Source: Saccharothrix australiensis
GTDB taxonomy: Bacteria; Actinomycetota; Actinomycetes; Mycobacteriales; Pseudonocardiaceae
Length of the DNA stretch: 64,000 bases
Assembly (NCBI RefSeq): GCF_003634935.1
Contig: NZ_RBXO01000001.1
Span: 4,055,501-4,119,500, forward strand
Direction: 5' to 3'
The notes under the pieces were generated by a model. That model was given only the letters and a program-made list of their open reading frames with translations. It was not told the origin of the DNA and made no database searches. Of the stretch, positions 37,192-45,568 are shown one piece after another (positions within the stretch are counted from its first letter, which is position 1; each line of letters begins with the position of its first letter). The position numbers were made by a program, and so were the translations under genes.

Positions 37192-38339
37192 TGGGCGGCG
37201 TGCCGGTGGGCGGTGGGGTCCTGGTGGTCAACGCGGGCTCGTCGAGCCTGAAGCTGTCCGTGCTGGGCGAGGACGACTCGGTGCAGGCCCAGCGGCACGT
37301 CGAGCGGTGGGACGGCACCGGCGGCGTCGCCGACTTCCTCGCCGACGCGCCGGAGGTCGTCGCCGTGGGCCACCGCGTGGTGCACGGCGGGCCGGACTTC
37401 ACCGCGCCGGTCGTGGTGGACGAGCGGGTGCGCGCGGGCATCGAGCGGCTGACCGACCTCGCCCCGCTGCACCAGCCGAGGGCGCTGGCGGGCATCGCCG
37501 CCGCCACCGCCGCCCTGCCGGACGTGCCGCAGGTGGCGTGCTTCGACACGGCGTTCCACCACACCATGCCCGCCGCCGCCCGCACCTACGCGCTGCCCGC
37601 GCCGTGGCGGCGGGACTGGGGCCTGCGCCGCTACGGCTTCCACGGCCTGTCGCACGCCTACGCGGCGCGGCGCGCGGTGGCGCTGGCCGGCGGCGGGTCG
37701 CGCGTGGTCACCTGCCACCTCGGCGCGGGGTGCTCGCTGGCGGCGGTCCGCGACGGGCGTTCGGTCGACACGACGATGGGCTTCACCCCGCTCGCGGGCC
37801 TGGTGATGGCCACCCGCAGCGGTGACGTGGACCCCGGCCTGCTGACGTGGCTGCTGCGCACCGGCCGGCTCGGCGTGGCGGAGCTGGACGAGGGGCTGGA
37901 GCACGGGTCGGGCCTGCTCGGCGTCGCGGGCAGCGCCGACCTGAGGGAGGTGCACCGGGCGGCGGACGCGGGCTCCCGCGACGCCGCGCTCGCGCTGGAG
38001 GTGTTCGTCCACCGGCTGCGGCAGGGGGTCGCGGCCATGACGGCGTCGCTGGGCGGCCTGGACCTGCTGGTGTTCACCGGCGGGGTGGGCGAGCACGACG
38101 CCGCGGTGCGGGCGCGGACCGTCGAGGGCCTGGGTTTCCTGGGCGCGGAGCTGGACGAGCGGCGCAACCACGGCCGGTCGGGCGGTGACGCGCCCATCGC
38201 GGCGGAGGGCTCGGCGGTGGGCGTGTGGGTCATCGAGGCGCGGGAGGACGTCGAGATCGCCGCCGGGGTGCGCGCGGCGTTGGCCGACCCGGCCGCGGGT
38301 GGGCCGACCTCGCCGCGCTCGCCGGACCGGGTGCGGTGA
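37191..38339 (+). CDS. ackA: Acetate kinase
   Basis: 382 residues. Typical motifs are VLVVNAGSSSLK at the N-terminus, GHRVVHGG, VACFDTAFHHTMP, RYGFHGLSH, HLGAGCS and FTGGVGEHD. The ATG overlaps the xfp stop (TGATG), so the pair is coupled. Together with Xfp it forms an ATP-yielding phosphoketolase shunt from sugar phosphates to acetate, useful when respiration is limited. An in-frame GTG six codons in is a less likely start. Confidence 0.95.
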   Translation: MGGVPVGGGVLVVNAGSSSLKLSVLGEDDSVQAQRHVERWDGTGGVADFLADAPEVVAVGHRVVHGGPDFTAPVVVDERVRAGIERLTDLAPLHQPRALAGIAAATAALPDVPQVACFDTAFHHTMPAAARTYALPAPWRRDWGLRRYGFHGLSHAYAARRAVALAGGGSRVVTCHLGAGCSLAAVRDGRSVDTTMGFTPLAGLVMATRSGDVDPGLLTWLLRTGRLGVAELDEGLEHGSGLLGVAGSADLREVHRAADAGSRDAALALEVFVHRLRQGVAAMTASLGGLDLLVFTGGVGEHDAAVRARTVEGLGFLGAELDERRNHGRSGGDAPIAAEGSAVGVWVIEAREDVEIAAGVRAALADPAAGGPTSPRSPDRVR

Positions 38340-38551
38340 CGCTCGTCGACCCGTCGCCGGTGTGGGAGGTCGTGGGGGCCGGGGTGCGGTTGGTCGGCGA
38401 GGGCGTGGGGGCGGTGGAGGACCCCGTGGCGGTGCGGCGGACGTGCCGGAGGTGCCGGTGGCCCGCACCCGGTCGGGCCCCGTCCGGCCGCGCTCCACCG
38501 AGCCGGGCGCGTACCGGGGCCGCCGGTGCGGTGGCCGGCTGGTCGCGGTGA
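38336..38551 (+). CDS. Possible 71-aa protein with a CxxC motif
   Basis: A GTG overlaps the ackA stop (GTGA) and opens 71 codons. The product begins VTLVDPSPVWEVVGAG and contains CRRCRW, then an Arg/Pro/Ala-rich tail. The overlap argues for coupling, but there is no strong ribosome site and the C-terminal half is low complexity. It could be spurious. Confidence 0.3.
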   Translation: MTLVDPSPVWEVVGAGVRLVGEGVGAVEDPVAVRRTCRRCRWPAPGRAPSGRAPPSRARTGAAGAVAGWSR

Positions 38552-38799
38552 CGGGTGAACGACCGCGCCCGCCGGGCTCGGCGGAGATCGGCGGAGCCCC
38601 TGCGCGTCGGACCGCCCGGTCGACCCGGTGGCGGGCGGTCGTGACGTCGGGTCAACGCCGGCCGGGGCGTCCGACCCCTGAGCGGTGGGTGTCCGTCGAT
38701 GCGGTCGAATCCGCGCCGCCGCCGGTGCGTCACGAGTAGGCCGGAAGGCGGGCGGCGGTGTTCCACGCCCGTTCGACCACAACGTGCAGGGAGTTCGTC
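38340..38799. other. Interval between ackA and the YcaO locus
   Basis: 460 bp that may contain the weak 71-aa frame. Otherwise open frames are Arg/Pro-rich without ribosome sites. The last 100 bp presumably contain the promoter of the small-peptide/YcaO pair, but no clear -35/-10 was found. Confidence 0.4.
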
Positions 38800-38916
38800 A
38801 TGGGTTTCTACAGGGACTGGCGTTGGGACGACGACAGCGCCGAGGTGTCGTTGACGGTGGAGGAGCAGCAGGCGCTGGCCGAACTGGAGGAGCAGGGGCC
38901 GGTGGTCGCGCGCTGA
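38800..38916 (+). CDS. 38-aa acidic peptide upstream of YcaO (candidate RiPP precursor)
   Basis: The ATG at 38800 has GGGAG six bases upstream. The peptide has two parts: an aromatic, charged N-terminus MGFYRDWRWDDD and a helix-forming acidic part VSLTVEEQQALAELEEQ ending in GPVVAR. It contains no Cys, two Ser and one Thr. A YcaO-domain gene starts 129 bp downstream on the same strand. The division into a compact N-terminal segment and an acidic follower resembles leaderless YcaO substrates such as the bottromycin precursor, whose core is N-terminal; this is a hypothesis. It could instead be a small accessory protein. Confidence 0.65.
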   Translation: MGFYRDWRWDDDSAEVSLTVEEQQALAELEEQGPVVAR

Positions 38917-39045
38917 AACCCCGCACGCGGGCGGGGGACCGCTCACGGGTCCTCCGCCCGCGCACGGCCGTCGCACGGCGCGGTGGCCGTCGGCGCGGTC
39001 GGCACGCCCGCGCCCGCCACCTCCCAGCACACCCGAGGAGCGGCC

Positions 39046-40335
39046 ATGTGCCCATCACCGACCACCGGCGCGACCGCCACCGCGAGCGGGGTCGGCACGC
39101 GGTCCGGTGAACGCGCCGTCGACCTCGACCTGGCCTGGTGGCACGGTCGGCGCGCCGTCGCCGAGCTGGGGCTGACCGCCCGGCTGCGGCCGGTGCCGCC
39201 GGGGGAGCCGGGCGCGTGGGTGTGCGCGCTGCACCGCGACGGCCGCCCGACGCCCGAGGGCGTCGGCGCGGGCAAGGGCGTCGACGCCGCCGCTCGGGTC
39301 GGTGCGCTGTTCGAAGCGCTGGAGCACCACCTCGGCAGCGAGGTCGCCCTGGACCGGGTGCGGGTGGCCCGCGCGCACGAGGTCGCGGAGGACCCGACCG
39401 GCGACGCCGTGCTCGCCCTGCTCGCGGCGGGCCCCGACCGGCCGCTGGGGTGCCTGCCCTACCGGGACCTGCTCGACGGCTCCCGGCGCGACCTGCCGCT
39501 CGTCCTGTCCACCCCCGACTACCTGCGCCCCGGCCTGGCCGCCGCGCGCGAGGCGCTCGGCGACACCTACGACTACTCCGCCGCCCGCCGCTACTGCTTC
39601 AACAGCGGCTGGGCCGCCGGCGTCACCGCGACCGACGCCGCCGTGCACGCGGTCAACGAGATCGTCGAGCGCGACGCCATGTCGTTGTTGCTCGTCGAGC
39701 GCTTCCTCGCGCCCGTGCCCGCGCCGCTGCGCGTGGTCCGCCCCGAGACCCTGCCGACCGACCTCGCCGACCTGCACCGGCGGGCCCGCGAACTGGTGCG
39801 GCGGCCGGTGCACCTGGTCGACATGACCACCGACCTGGGCGTGCCCGCCTACTGGGCGCACGTGCCCGCCGACCAAGGCGTGCCCGCCCGCGTCCGGGGG
39901 TGCGGCGCGTCGCTGTCGGCCCGCCGCGCCGCCGAGCGCGCCCTGACCGAGCTGATCCAGATCCACGGCGTCGCCACCCACGAACCCGAACCGCGGCCCG
40001 CGCGCCGCTTGCGGACCACCGCACACACCGTGCTGCACCGCTGCCACCTGGCCGACCTGACCGGCCCCGGCGACGTGCGGGAGGTGGCGTTCGCCGACAC
40101 CGACGCCCCCGCCACCCCGCAGGGCCACCTCGACGCCCTGCTGGACCGCCTGGACCGCGCCGGGCACCGCGCGTGGGCCTGGCCGCGGCACGTCACCGAC
40201 CACCTGGCCGTGCTGAACGTCTGCGTGCCGGGCCTGGAGCGGTTCGTGCTCGTCACCGACGGCGCCCTGGTCCTGCCCGGACGGCGCGGGCACGCCCACC
40301 GCGCCGCCTGCCGGGCGGCCCGCGCGGGCGGCTGA
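39046..40335 (+). CDS. YcaO-domain protein
   Basis: 429 residues; the ATG at 39046 has GAGGAG five bases upstream (GTG at 38983 is an alternative). YcaO ATP-binding features are visible: GAGKGVDAAARVGALFEALE, CFNSGWAAGVTATDAAVHAV then EIVERDA, a GASLSARRAAERALTELIQ block and VPGLE near the C-terminus. The proline-rich C-terminus of azoline-forming YcaOs is absent. YcaO enzymes activate peptide backbone amides with ATP to make azolines, thioamides or amidines. No E1-like partner, TfuA protein or flavin dehydrogenase is nearby, so it is a stand-alone YcaO, which would fit amidine formation or a non-RiPP role. Confidence 0.88.
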   Translation: MCPSPTTGATATASGVGTRSGERAVDLDLAWWHGRRAVAELGLTARLRPVPPGEPGAWVCALHRDGRPTPEGVGAGKGVDAAARVGALFEALEHHLGSEVALDRVRVARAHEVAEDPTGDAVLALLAAGPDRPLGCLPYRDLLDGSRRDLPLVLSTPDYLRPGLAAAREALGDTYDYSAARRYCFNSGWAAGVTATDAAVHAVNEIVERDAMSLLLVERFLAPVPAPLRVVRPETLPTDLADLHRRARELVRRPVHLVDMTTDLGVPAYWAHVPADQGVPARVRGCGASLSARRAAERALTELIQIHGVATHEPEPRPARRLRTTAHTVLHRCHLADLTGPGDVREVAFADTDAPATPQGHLDALLDRLDRAGHRAWAWPRHVTDHLAVLNVCVPGLERFVLVTDGALVLPGRRGHAHRAACRAARAGG

Positions 40336-40354
40336 GCCGTCACGGCGTGACGGC
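40336..40354. terminator. Compact bidirectional hairpin
   Basis: GCCGTCAC and GTGACGGC pair perfectly around the triloop GGC, immediately after the YcaO stop. It overlaps the last codons of the convergent beta-helix gene, so it may terminate both transcripts. Confidence 0.6.
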
Positions 40355-41989
40355 GATGTTGGTCAGCCCGACGACCGCCCGCGTCACGGTGTTCGACGCG
40401 TGCACGACGTTGGGCAGCCCGGCGCACTTCGAGGTGGAGGTGACCTTCACGGCGTACCGGCCGACCCCGCCGAGGTCGGAGCGGTTGCCGCGCCAGACGT
40501 TGCCGCAGCCGTTGGGGAACGACGGCGTGGTGGCCGGGTTGTGCGTCTCGTAGCCGTTGGCGAACGCGCCCGGCGCGGCGAACGTCCCCGTGTTGTCCTC
40601 GATCGCGTAGCGGACGCCCTTCACGTCGATCCACGAGTCGGCGGAGTTCTGGCCGGAGATGCCGCTGCCGTCGAAGGTGTTGCCGCGGATGACCCCGTCG
40701 GACGTGCCCTCCTTGACGTCGACGGGCTCCGCCGCGACGCCCGGCCCGATCCGGTTGCCCAGCACCCGGACGCGGTCGCTGCGGTCGACGCCGCCGGAGT
40801 TGCCGTGGCAGTCCCAGTTTGAGTGCGCCGAGCCGATGTAGACGCCCTCGCCGTAACCCGGCTGGGCCAGCCCGGTGTCGGTGACGGTCGAGTCGCGCAG
40901 CACGCCGTCCGCCGACGAGCGCCGGAAGTGCACGCCCTCCTCGGCCACGTGGTGCACCGACACCCGCGTGATCACCGTGTGGTGGGAGTCGTCGACGACG
41001 ATGCCCTTCTTCGAGTCCCGCACGGTGAACCCGGTCAGGTTCCAGTGCGGCGCGCCGTGCAGCCACAGCCCGTAACCGGGGTGCCCGCCGGCGGTCGGCG
41101 TCGGGCAGGACTGCCCGGCCCCCGACGGGCCGTCGTTGACCAGGACGGCGTCGGCGGGCCCGGTGAGCGTGATCGGCGCGGACGCCGTGCCGGGCCGGGT
41201 GGCCGTGAACGCGCCGCGGTAGACGCCCGCCGCGAGGCGGATCGTCCGGCCGGGCACGGCGTCGGCGAGGGCGGCCCGCAGCTCGGCGGCGGTCGAGACG
41301 TCCGCGGTGGACCCGCCGTCGGGCGCGCCGGTGGTGGCGTGGACGGCCGTGCTGGGCGGGGAGGTGTTGCCCGCCGCGTCGCGGGCGCGGACGGTGAACG
41401 CGTAGCCGGCGCCGGGCAGCAGCCCGGTGACGGTGGCGGTGGTGGCCGTGGCGGTCGCGACCACCGTCGACCCGTCGAGCACCTGGTAGTCGGTGACGCC
41501 GACGTCGTCGGTGGCGGCCCGCCACGCCAACGAGACCGAGCCCGCCGTCACGCCGGTCACGCGCGGCCCGCCGGGGGCGCTCGGCGGCGCGGTGTCGGGG
41601 ACGGGCACGCCGCCGCACGCGACCCCGTCGACGGTGCAGCCGGTGGGGAGGCCGGATCCGCTGACGGTGAACCCGAACCCGGCGGTGCCGCCGGGGCGGA
41701 TGCGGCCGTTGGACGCGGCGTTGGCGAACCGGTACCGCTGCCCGGTGCGGGTGAGCGCGGAGTTCCACGAGTTGGTGACGGTCGAACCGGCCGGGAGGTC
41801 GAACTCCACGACCCAGCCGGCGGTCTCGGCGTCGCCGGTGTTGGTGAGCGCGAACCCGCCGCGGTAGCCGGTGCTCCACACCGAGTCCTGGCCGAACGCG
41901 GCGGTCACCCGCGCCGCCGCGGCCTCGGCGGGCGGGGCGCACAGGGCCACCGCGCAGGCCGCGAGCAGTGCCGACAGGTGTCTTCTCAT
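40340..41989 (-). CDS. Secreted CBM2/FN3/right-handed beta-helix protein
   Basis: 549 residues. A signal peptide (MRRHLSALLAACAVALCAPP) is followed by a CBM2-like cellulose/chitin-binding domain (about 25-125, with WSTGYRGGFALTNTG and VTNSWNSAL), a fibronectin type III domain (about 135-225) and a parallel beta-helix (about 230-549) with repeated strand patterns such as HHTVITRVSVHHVAEEGVHF. Beta-helix folds occur in pectate lyases and other polysaccharide lyases or in surface adhesins. Catalytic residues cannot be assigned; likely acts on plant or fungal cell-wall polysaccharide. Confidence 0.88.
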   Translation of the reverse strand: MRRHLSALLAACAVALCAPPAEAAAARVTAAFGQDSVWSTGYRGGFALTNTGDAETAGWVVEFDLPAGSTVTNSWNSALTRTGQRYRFANAASNGRIRPGGTAGFGFTVSGSGLPTGCTVDGVACGGVPVPDTAPPSAPGGPRVTGVTAGSVSLAWRAATDDVGVTDYQVLDGSTVVATATATTATVTGLLPGAGYAFTVRARDAAGNTSPPSTAVHATTGAPDGGSTADVSTAAELRAALADAVPGRTIRLAAGVYRGAFTATRPGTASAPITLTGPADAVLVNDGPSGAGQSCPTPTAGGHPGYGLWLHGAPHWNLTGFTVRDSKKGIVVDDSHHTVITRVSVHHVAEEGVHFRRSSADGVLRDSTVTDTGLAQPGYGEGVYIGSAHSNWDCHGNSGGVDRSDRVRVLGNRIGPGVAAEPVDVKEGTSDGVIRGNTFDGSGISGQNSADSWIDVKGVRYAIEDNTGTFAAPGAFANGYETHNPATTPSFPNGCGNVWRGNRSDLGGVGRYAVKVTSTSKCAGLPNVVHASNTVTRAVVGLTNIAVTP

Positions 41990-42132
41990 GCCAGGGGGAC
42001 CCTTCGGGGCGGTGGGCTCCGGGTGTCGCGGCTCACACCCGTGGTCCGGATCTTTATAGGCACGGTCGGCGCACGCGTCAACGGACCGCGGATTCCGTCG
42101 ATCATCCGACCATCGGGTCGTCGGGTGTCCGT

Positions 42133-42480
42133 ATGTGCGGTGTGGCCGGCAGGTCGTCGGGTGCCGGTGCCGGTGTGGGGGTCGGGGCTGTCGCGGTGGT
42201 GGCGGTCTTCTCCAGCGGTGCGCCGGTCCTCACCTTGGCGGACCTGGCGGCGGCCATCCGGGTGCACCGCGGCGGGATGTCGAGGTGGCCGGGAACCGGC
42301 GCGCCGCCCCGTCCGACTCGTACGTGGGACGCGTACGAGCGGAGGACCATGCACTGGTACGAGGAAGCCGACCCGCGGGCGGTGTTCGCCGACGTCCTGC
42401 TCCACGGACGTGCGCGAGCCGCCCGTCGCCCGCCGCGCGCCGACGACCCGGCCGCGACCGATCGGCGGGTGCGCCCGTGA
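42133..42480 (+). CDS. Small protein coupled to a PLP-dependent enzyme (115 aa)
   Basis: The ATG at 42133 opens 115 codons; the stop overlaps the next GTG start (GTGA). The first residues MCGVAG recall the N-terminal Cys of class II glutamine amidotransferases, but the rest (a Gly/Val-rich stretch, then LTLADLAAAIRVHRGG and MHWYEEADPRAVFADVLLHG) does not look like that fold. The ribosome site is weak, and a later GTG start within the Gly/Val stretch is possible. No family recognised; coupling suggests it works with the PLP enzyme. Confidence 0.5.
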   Translation: MCGVAGRSSGAGAGVGVGAVAVVAVFSSGAPVLTLADLAAAIRVHRGGMSRWPGTGAPPRPTRTWDAYERRTMHWYEEADPRAVFADVLLHGRARAARRPPRADDPAATDRRVRP

Positions 42481-43523
42481 TCGCCGTGCACGAGCACATC
42501 ACCGACGCGGTGAAGACGCCCTCGCTGATCCGGCTGTCGCCCAACGTGGTGCTGGTCCGGTTCGAGACGCTGAAGGTGTACGCGGCGCTGGGCGCGGTGC
42601 GCGCGCTGCTCGCCGCCGGCACCGTCCGAAGAGGACAGACGCTGGTGGACAGCTCCAGCGGCATCTACGCGCTCGCCCTCGCGATGGCCTGCCACCGGTA
42701 CGGGCTGCGCTGCCACATCGTGGCGTCCACGACGGTCGACGCCACCATCCGGGCGCAACTGGAGGTGCTGGGCGCGACCGTGGACCGGATGCCGCCGTCC
42801 GACGACCTGCGGCTCGACCAGCGCCGTCGCGTCGCCCGCGTGCGGGAGCTGCTGGAGCGGCACCCGGACATGCACTGGATGCGCCAGTACCACGACCCCG
42901 TGCACTACCTGGGCTACGCGGAGCTGGCCGACCTGGTGCGGGAGGCGCTCGACCCAGGGCCGCTGGCCGTGGTGGGCAGCGTGGGCACCGGCTCGTCCAC
43001 CGGCGGCCTGGTGCGGGCGCTGCGCGAGCACGACCCGGCGGTCCGGCTGGTGGGCGTGCAGCCGTTCGGCAGCGTGACGTTCGGCAGCGAGCGGTTCGTC
43101 GACCCGGATTCGATCATCGCGGGCATCGGCAGCGCCATCCCGTTCGACAACGTCCGGCACGACCTCTACGACCGGGTGCACTGGCTGGACTTCCGGCACG
43201 CCATGTCCGCCACCGTCGCCCTGCTGCGCGACCACGCGGTGTTCGCGGGCCTGTCCACCGGCGCGGCCGACCTGGCGGCCGGCTGGGAGTCCGCCCGCCA
43301 CCCCGACCACACCCACCTGGTGATCGGGGCCGACACCGGTCACCGCTACACCGAGCGGGTGTTCGCCCGCCACCGGGAGGCGCTCGACCCGGCGGGCCTC
43401 GCGCCGGTGGAGATCGAAGCGCTGGACGAGCTGACCCCGCCGTGGTCGGTGATGGACTGGCGTCGCCGCGCCTACGGCGCCCTCGTGCCCGCCCAACTGC
43501 GCCGCAAGCACCGCGTGCCCTGA
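42477..43523 (+). CDS. PLP-dependent cysteine-synthase-family enzyme
   Basis: 348 residues from the GTG at 42477, which overlaps the upstream stop. The beta-family fold-II pattern is visible: the putative PLP lysine in RFETLKVYAALGAVRALL, the substrate loop DSSSGIYALALAMA, and the phosphate-binding GSVGTGSSTGGLV. The lysine context (LKVYAALG) departs from the usual SVKDR, and ATVDRM/MHWMRQYHDP are unusual, so it is a divergent member, perhaps making a non-proteinogenic amino acid such as 2,3-diaminopropionate rather than cysteine. That is inference. Confidence 0.87.
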   Translation: MIAVHEHITDAVKTPSLIRLSPNVVLVRFETLKVYAALGAVRALLAAGTVRRGQTLVDSSSGIYALALAMACHRYGLRCHIVASTTVDATIRAQLEVLGATVDRMPPSDDLRLDQRRRVARVRELLERHPDMHWMRQYHDPVHYLGYAELADLVREALDPGPLAVVGSVGTGSSTGGLVRALREHDPAVRLVGVQPFGSVTFGSERFVDPDSIIAGIGSAIPFDNVRHDLYDRVHWLDFRHAMSATVALLRDHAVFAGLSTGAADLAAGWESARHPDHTHLVIGADTGHRYTERVFARHREALDPAGLAPVEIEALDELTPPWSVMDWRRRAYGALVPAQLRRKHRVP

Positions 43524-43538
43524 CCACCGGGCCGGGCT

Positions 43539-43558
43539 CGGCGCGGCCCCTCGCGCCG
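43539..43558. terminator. Hairpin between convergent genes
   Basis: CGGCGCG and CGCGCCG (7 bp, 6-nt loop) follow the PLP enzyme stop, with a slightly T-rich stretch (GTTCTTCG) downstream; the convergent LysR gene ends at 43602. Confidence 0.45.
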
Positions 43559-43601
43559 GGTCGGCGTTCTTCGTCGGGCGGGGCGCGTCGGGCGTGGCTC
43601 G

Positions 43602-44513
43602 TCAGGCGGGGTTCCGGAAGCGGGCCGACGCCGCGACCAGCGCGTCCACGCAGGCCCGGATCGCGCCCCGCTCGTCGTCCTCCGCGCGGTTGATCGCGTG
43701 GATCGTGCGGTTCAGGGCCGGGCGGGTGGCCAGGACGCGCACGCCCTCCGGCACCGGGTCGCGGCCGAGCCGGGGCACGACGGCCGCGCCCACGTTGCCC
43801 GCGACCAGCGCCATCTGCGTCGGGTAGCTGCCGACGGCGCAGCTGATCCGCGCGTCCACGCCCTGCTGCCGCAGCACCCGCACGAGCCAGTCGTGGCAGC
43901 CGGAGCCCGCGCTCCAGGCGATCCACGGTATGTCGTCCACCTCCGCCAGGTCGACGACCTTGCGGTGCGCCAACCGGTGGCTCGCGGGCAGGACCAGGTC
44001 GGCCACGTCGGACAGCAGGGTGGTCCGCGAGGTCGTGGGCGGCACGGTGGTCGGGCGGTGCTCCCAGCTCTCCAGCACCGCCACGTCCAGCCGCCCGTCG
44101 ACCACCAGCGGCATGGTCTCCTCGGCCTCGCCCTCGCGCAGCGTCACCGCCAGGCCGGGGTGCCGGTCGCGCAGCGCGGCGAGCACGGGCGGCAGCAGGG
44201 CGTGCAGGCTGGTCGGGATCGCGCCGACGCGCAGCGGGCCGGTGAGGTCCTCCCGCAGCAGCTCCAGGTCCGACCGCGCCTTCTCGACCAGGGCGAGGAT
44301 GTCCGCCGCGTGGCCCGCCAGCACGTGCCCGGCGGTGGTCAGGCGGACGGTGCGGCCGTGCGGCTCCAGCAGCCGCTGACCCGCCTCCCGTTCCAGCTTG
44401 GCCAGCTGCTGGGACACCCCGGACGGCGTGACGTGCAAGGCGGACGCCGCCGCCGCGACCGTGCCGTGGGTGGCCACGGCGTGCAGGGCGCGCATCCGCT
44501 CCAGTCCGAACAC
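43602..44513 (-). CDS. LysR-family transcriptional regulator
   Basis: 303 residues with a GTG start. The N-terminal HTH includes VATHGTVAAAASALHVTPSGVSQQLAKLE, shown here in its family pattern, followed by the ligand-binding domain (GPLRVGAIPTSLHALLPPVL). It is divergent from an EamA transporter and likely regulates that gene. TAGCAT on the minus strand (44526-44521) ends seven bases before the GTG, which suggests a leaderless mRNA. Confidence 0.92.
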   Translation of the reverse strand: MFGLERMRALHAVATHGTVAAAASALHVTPSGVSQQLAKLEREAGQRLLEPHGRTVRLTTAGHVLAGHAADILALVEKARSDLELLREDLTGPLRVGAIPTSLHALLPPVLAALRDRHPGLAVTLREGEAEETMPLVVDGRLDVAVLESWEHRPTTVPPTTSRTTLLSDVADLVLPASHRLAHRKVVDLAEVDDIPWIAWSAGSGCHDWLVRVLRQQGVDARISCAVGSYPTQMALVAGNVGAAVVPRLGRDPVPEGVRVLATRPALNRTIHAINRAEDDERGAIRACVDALVAASARFRNPA

Positions 44514-44520
44514 GGAAGAG

Positions 44521-44526
44521 ATGCTA
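44521..44526 (-). promoter_or_regulatory. Candidate -10 for a leaderless lysR transcript
   Basis: TAGCAT on the minus strand ends seven bases before the GTG start of the LysR gene, with no Shine-Dalgarno between. This geometry is typical for leaderless mRNAs in actinobacteria. The -35 region is not well conserved. Confidence 0.4.
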
Positions 44527-44538
44527 CCGAGTTCCGCT

Positions 44539-44554
44539 CAAGAACATTCGCTTG
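44539..44554. promoter_or_regulatory. LysR-type inverted repeat
   Basis: CAAG-N8-CTTG lies midway between the divergent lysR and EamA genes. Size and position suit an autoregulatory LysR recognition site overlapping both promoters. Confidence 0.4.
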
Positions 44555-44587
44555 TCCTTGACGGTCGGGATCGCAGAGGGTGGACCC

Positions 44588-45493
44588 GTGACCGGCACCG
44601 CGACTCGTCCCGCCTCCGCGCCACCGGTCCGCCGCCGGGCGAACCCGGTGCTCCTCGCGCTGGCCGGCAGCTGCTGCGTGGCGCTGTCGTCGGTGTTCAT
44701 CAGGATGTCCGACGCGAACGGCAGCACCACCGCCTTCTGGCGGTGCCTGCTGTCCCTGCCGGTGCTGGCGGTGCTGGTGTGGTGGGAGCGGCGGCGCGGC
44801 GCGGCCCGGCGGAGGCTGCTGCTGCCGCTGCTGGCGGGTGTCGGTCTCGGCGTCGACTTCGTGCTGTGGGGCGACGCGATCGGGCTCGTCGGCGCGGGCA
44901 TCGCGACCGTGCTGCTGTCGATCCAGGTGGTGATCGTGCCGGCGGCGGCGTTCCTGCTGTACCGGGAACGCCCGTCGAACCGGTTCCTGGTCGCGGTCCC
45001 GGTGCTGCTGGGTGGGATCGTGCTCGCGGGCGGCCTGGCCGGCACGCCCGCGTTCGGCCCGGACCCGGTGTCGGGCGCGGTGCGCGCCCTGGGCGCGGGC
45101 CTCGCGTTCGCCGCCTACCTGCTGCTGGTGCGGCGGGCCACCGGGCCGGGCAGCCGGGAGCACACGCTGTTCCTGGCCACGGTGTCGGCCGGGGTGGTGG
45201 CGGTCGCGAGCGGTGTGCCGACCGGTCGGCTGGACCTGTCGCCGGGGTGGCCCGCGCTGGGGTGGCTGCTGGCGCTGGCGTTGCTCGGCCACGTCGTCGG
45301 CTGGTTGCTGATCTCCGCGGCGCTGCCCCGGATGCCGAGCGCGACGGGTGCGACGGTGATGCTGTCGCAGCCCGTCGGCGCGGTGCTGATGGGTGTCGCG
45401 CTGTTGGGCGAGCGGCCGAGCGGGTCGCAGGTCGCGGGCTGCCTGGTGGTGCTCGGTGCGGTCGCGTTCGTGGGCGCCGGGCCGCGCGGGTAG
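44588..45493 (+). CDS. EamA/DMT-family transporter
   Basis: 301 residues with about ten hydrophobic helices in two EamA repeats; GTG start at 44588 with GAGGG upstream. Typical helix patterns are SSVFIRMSDANGSTTAFWRC and, in the second half, GATVMLSQPVGAVLMGVALLGE. Such carriers usually export amino acids, metabolites or drugs. It is divergent from the LysR regulator, which probably controls it. Confidence 0.9.
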   Translation: MTGTATRPASAPPVRRRANPVLLALAGSCCVALSSVFIRMSDANGSTTAFWRCLLSLPVLAVLVWWERRRGAARRRLLLPLLAGVGLGVDFVLWGDAIGLVGAGIATVLLSIQVVIVPAAAFLLYRERPSNRFLVAVPVLLGGIVLAGGLAGTPAFGPDPVSGAVRALGAGLAFAAYLLLVRRATGPGSREHTLFLATVSAGVVAVASGVPTGRLDLSPGWPALGWLLALALLGHVVGWLLISAALPRMPSATGATVMLSQPVGAVLMGVALLGERPSGSQVAGCLVVLGAVAFVGAGPRG

Positions 45494-45534
45494 CGACCGC
45501 GCGGTCGGCAGGTGCCGGCTCGGCTGCTTCGGCG

Positions 45535-45552
45535 GGCCCGGCGCGCCGGGCC
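45535..45552. terminator. Palindromic hairpin between convergent genes
   Basis: GGCCCGGCGCGCCGGGCC is a perfect 18-bp palindrome (7-bp stem with a CGCG loop) between the EamA gene (+) and the Gmad2-LysM gene (-). A second palindrome, CGACCGCGCGGTCG, lies nearer the EamA stop. Confidence 0.5.
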
Positions 45553-45568
45553 TCGGCGTGCGGTCGGC

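Noticed and set aside
38548..38739. A second GTGA-coupled frame after the 71-aa ORF.
   Set aside because: Arg/Pro/Ser-rich, no ribosome site, no domain, and its support rests only on a chance-prone GTGA.
42133..42150. MCGVAG start taken as a class II glutamine amidotransferase.
   Set aside because: Only the first six residues match; the remaining 109 residues lack the fold's other motifs and the protein is too short.
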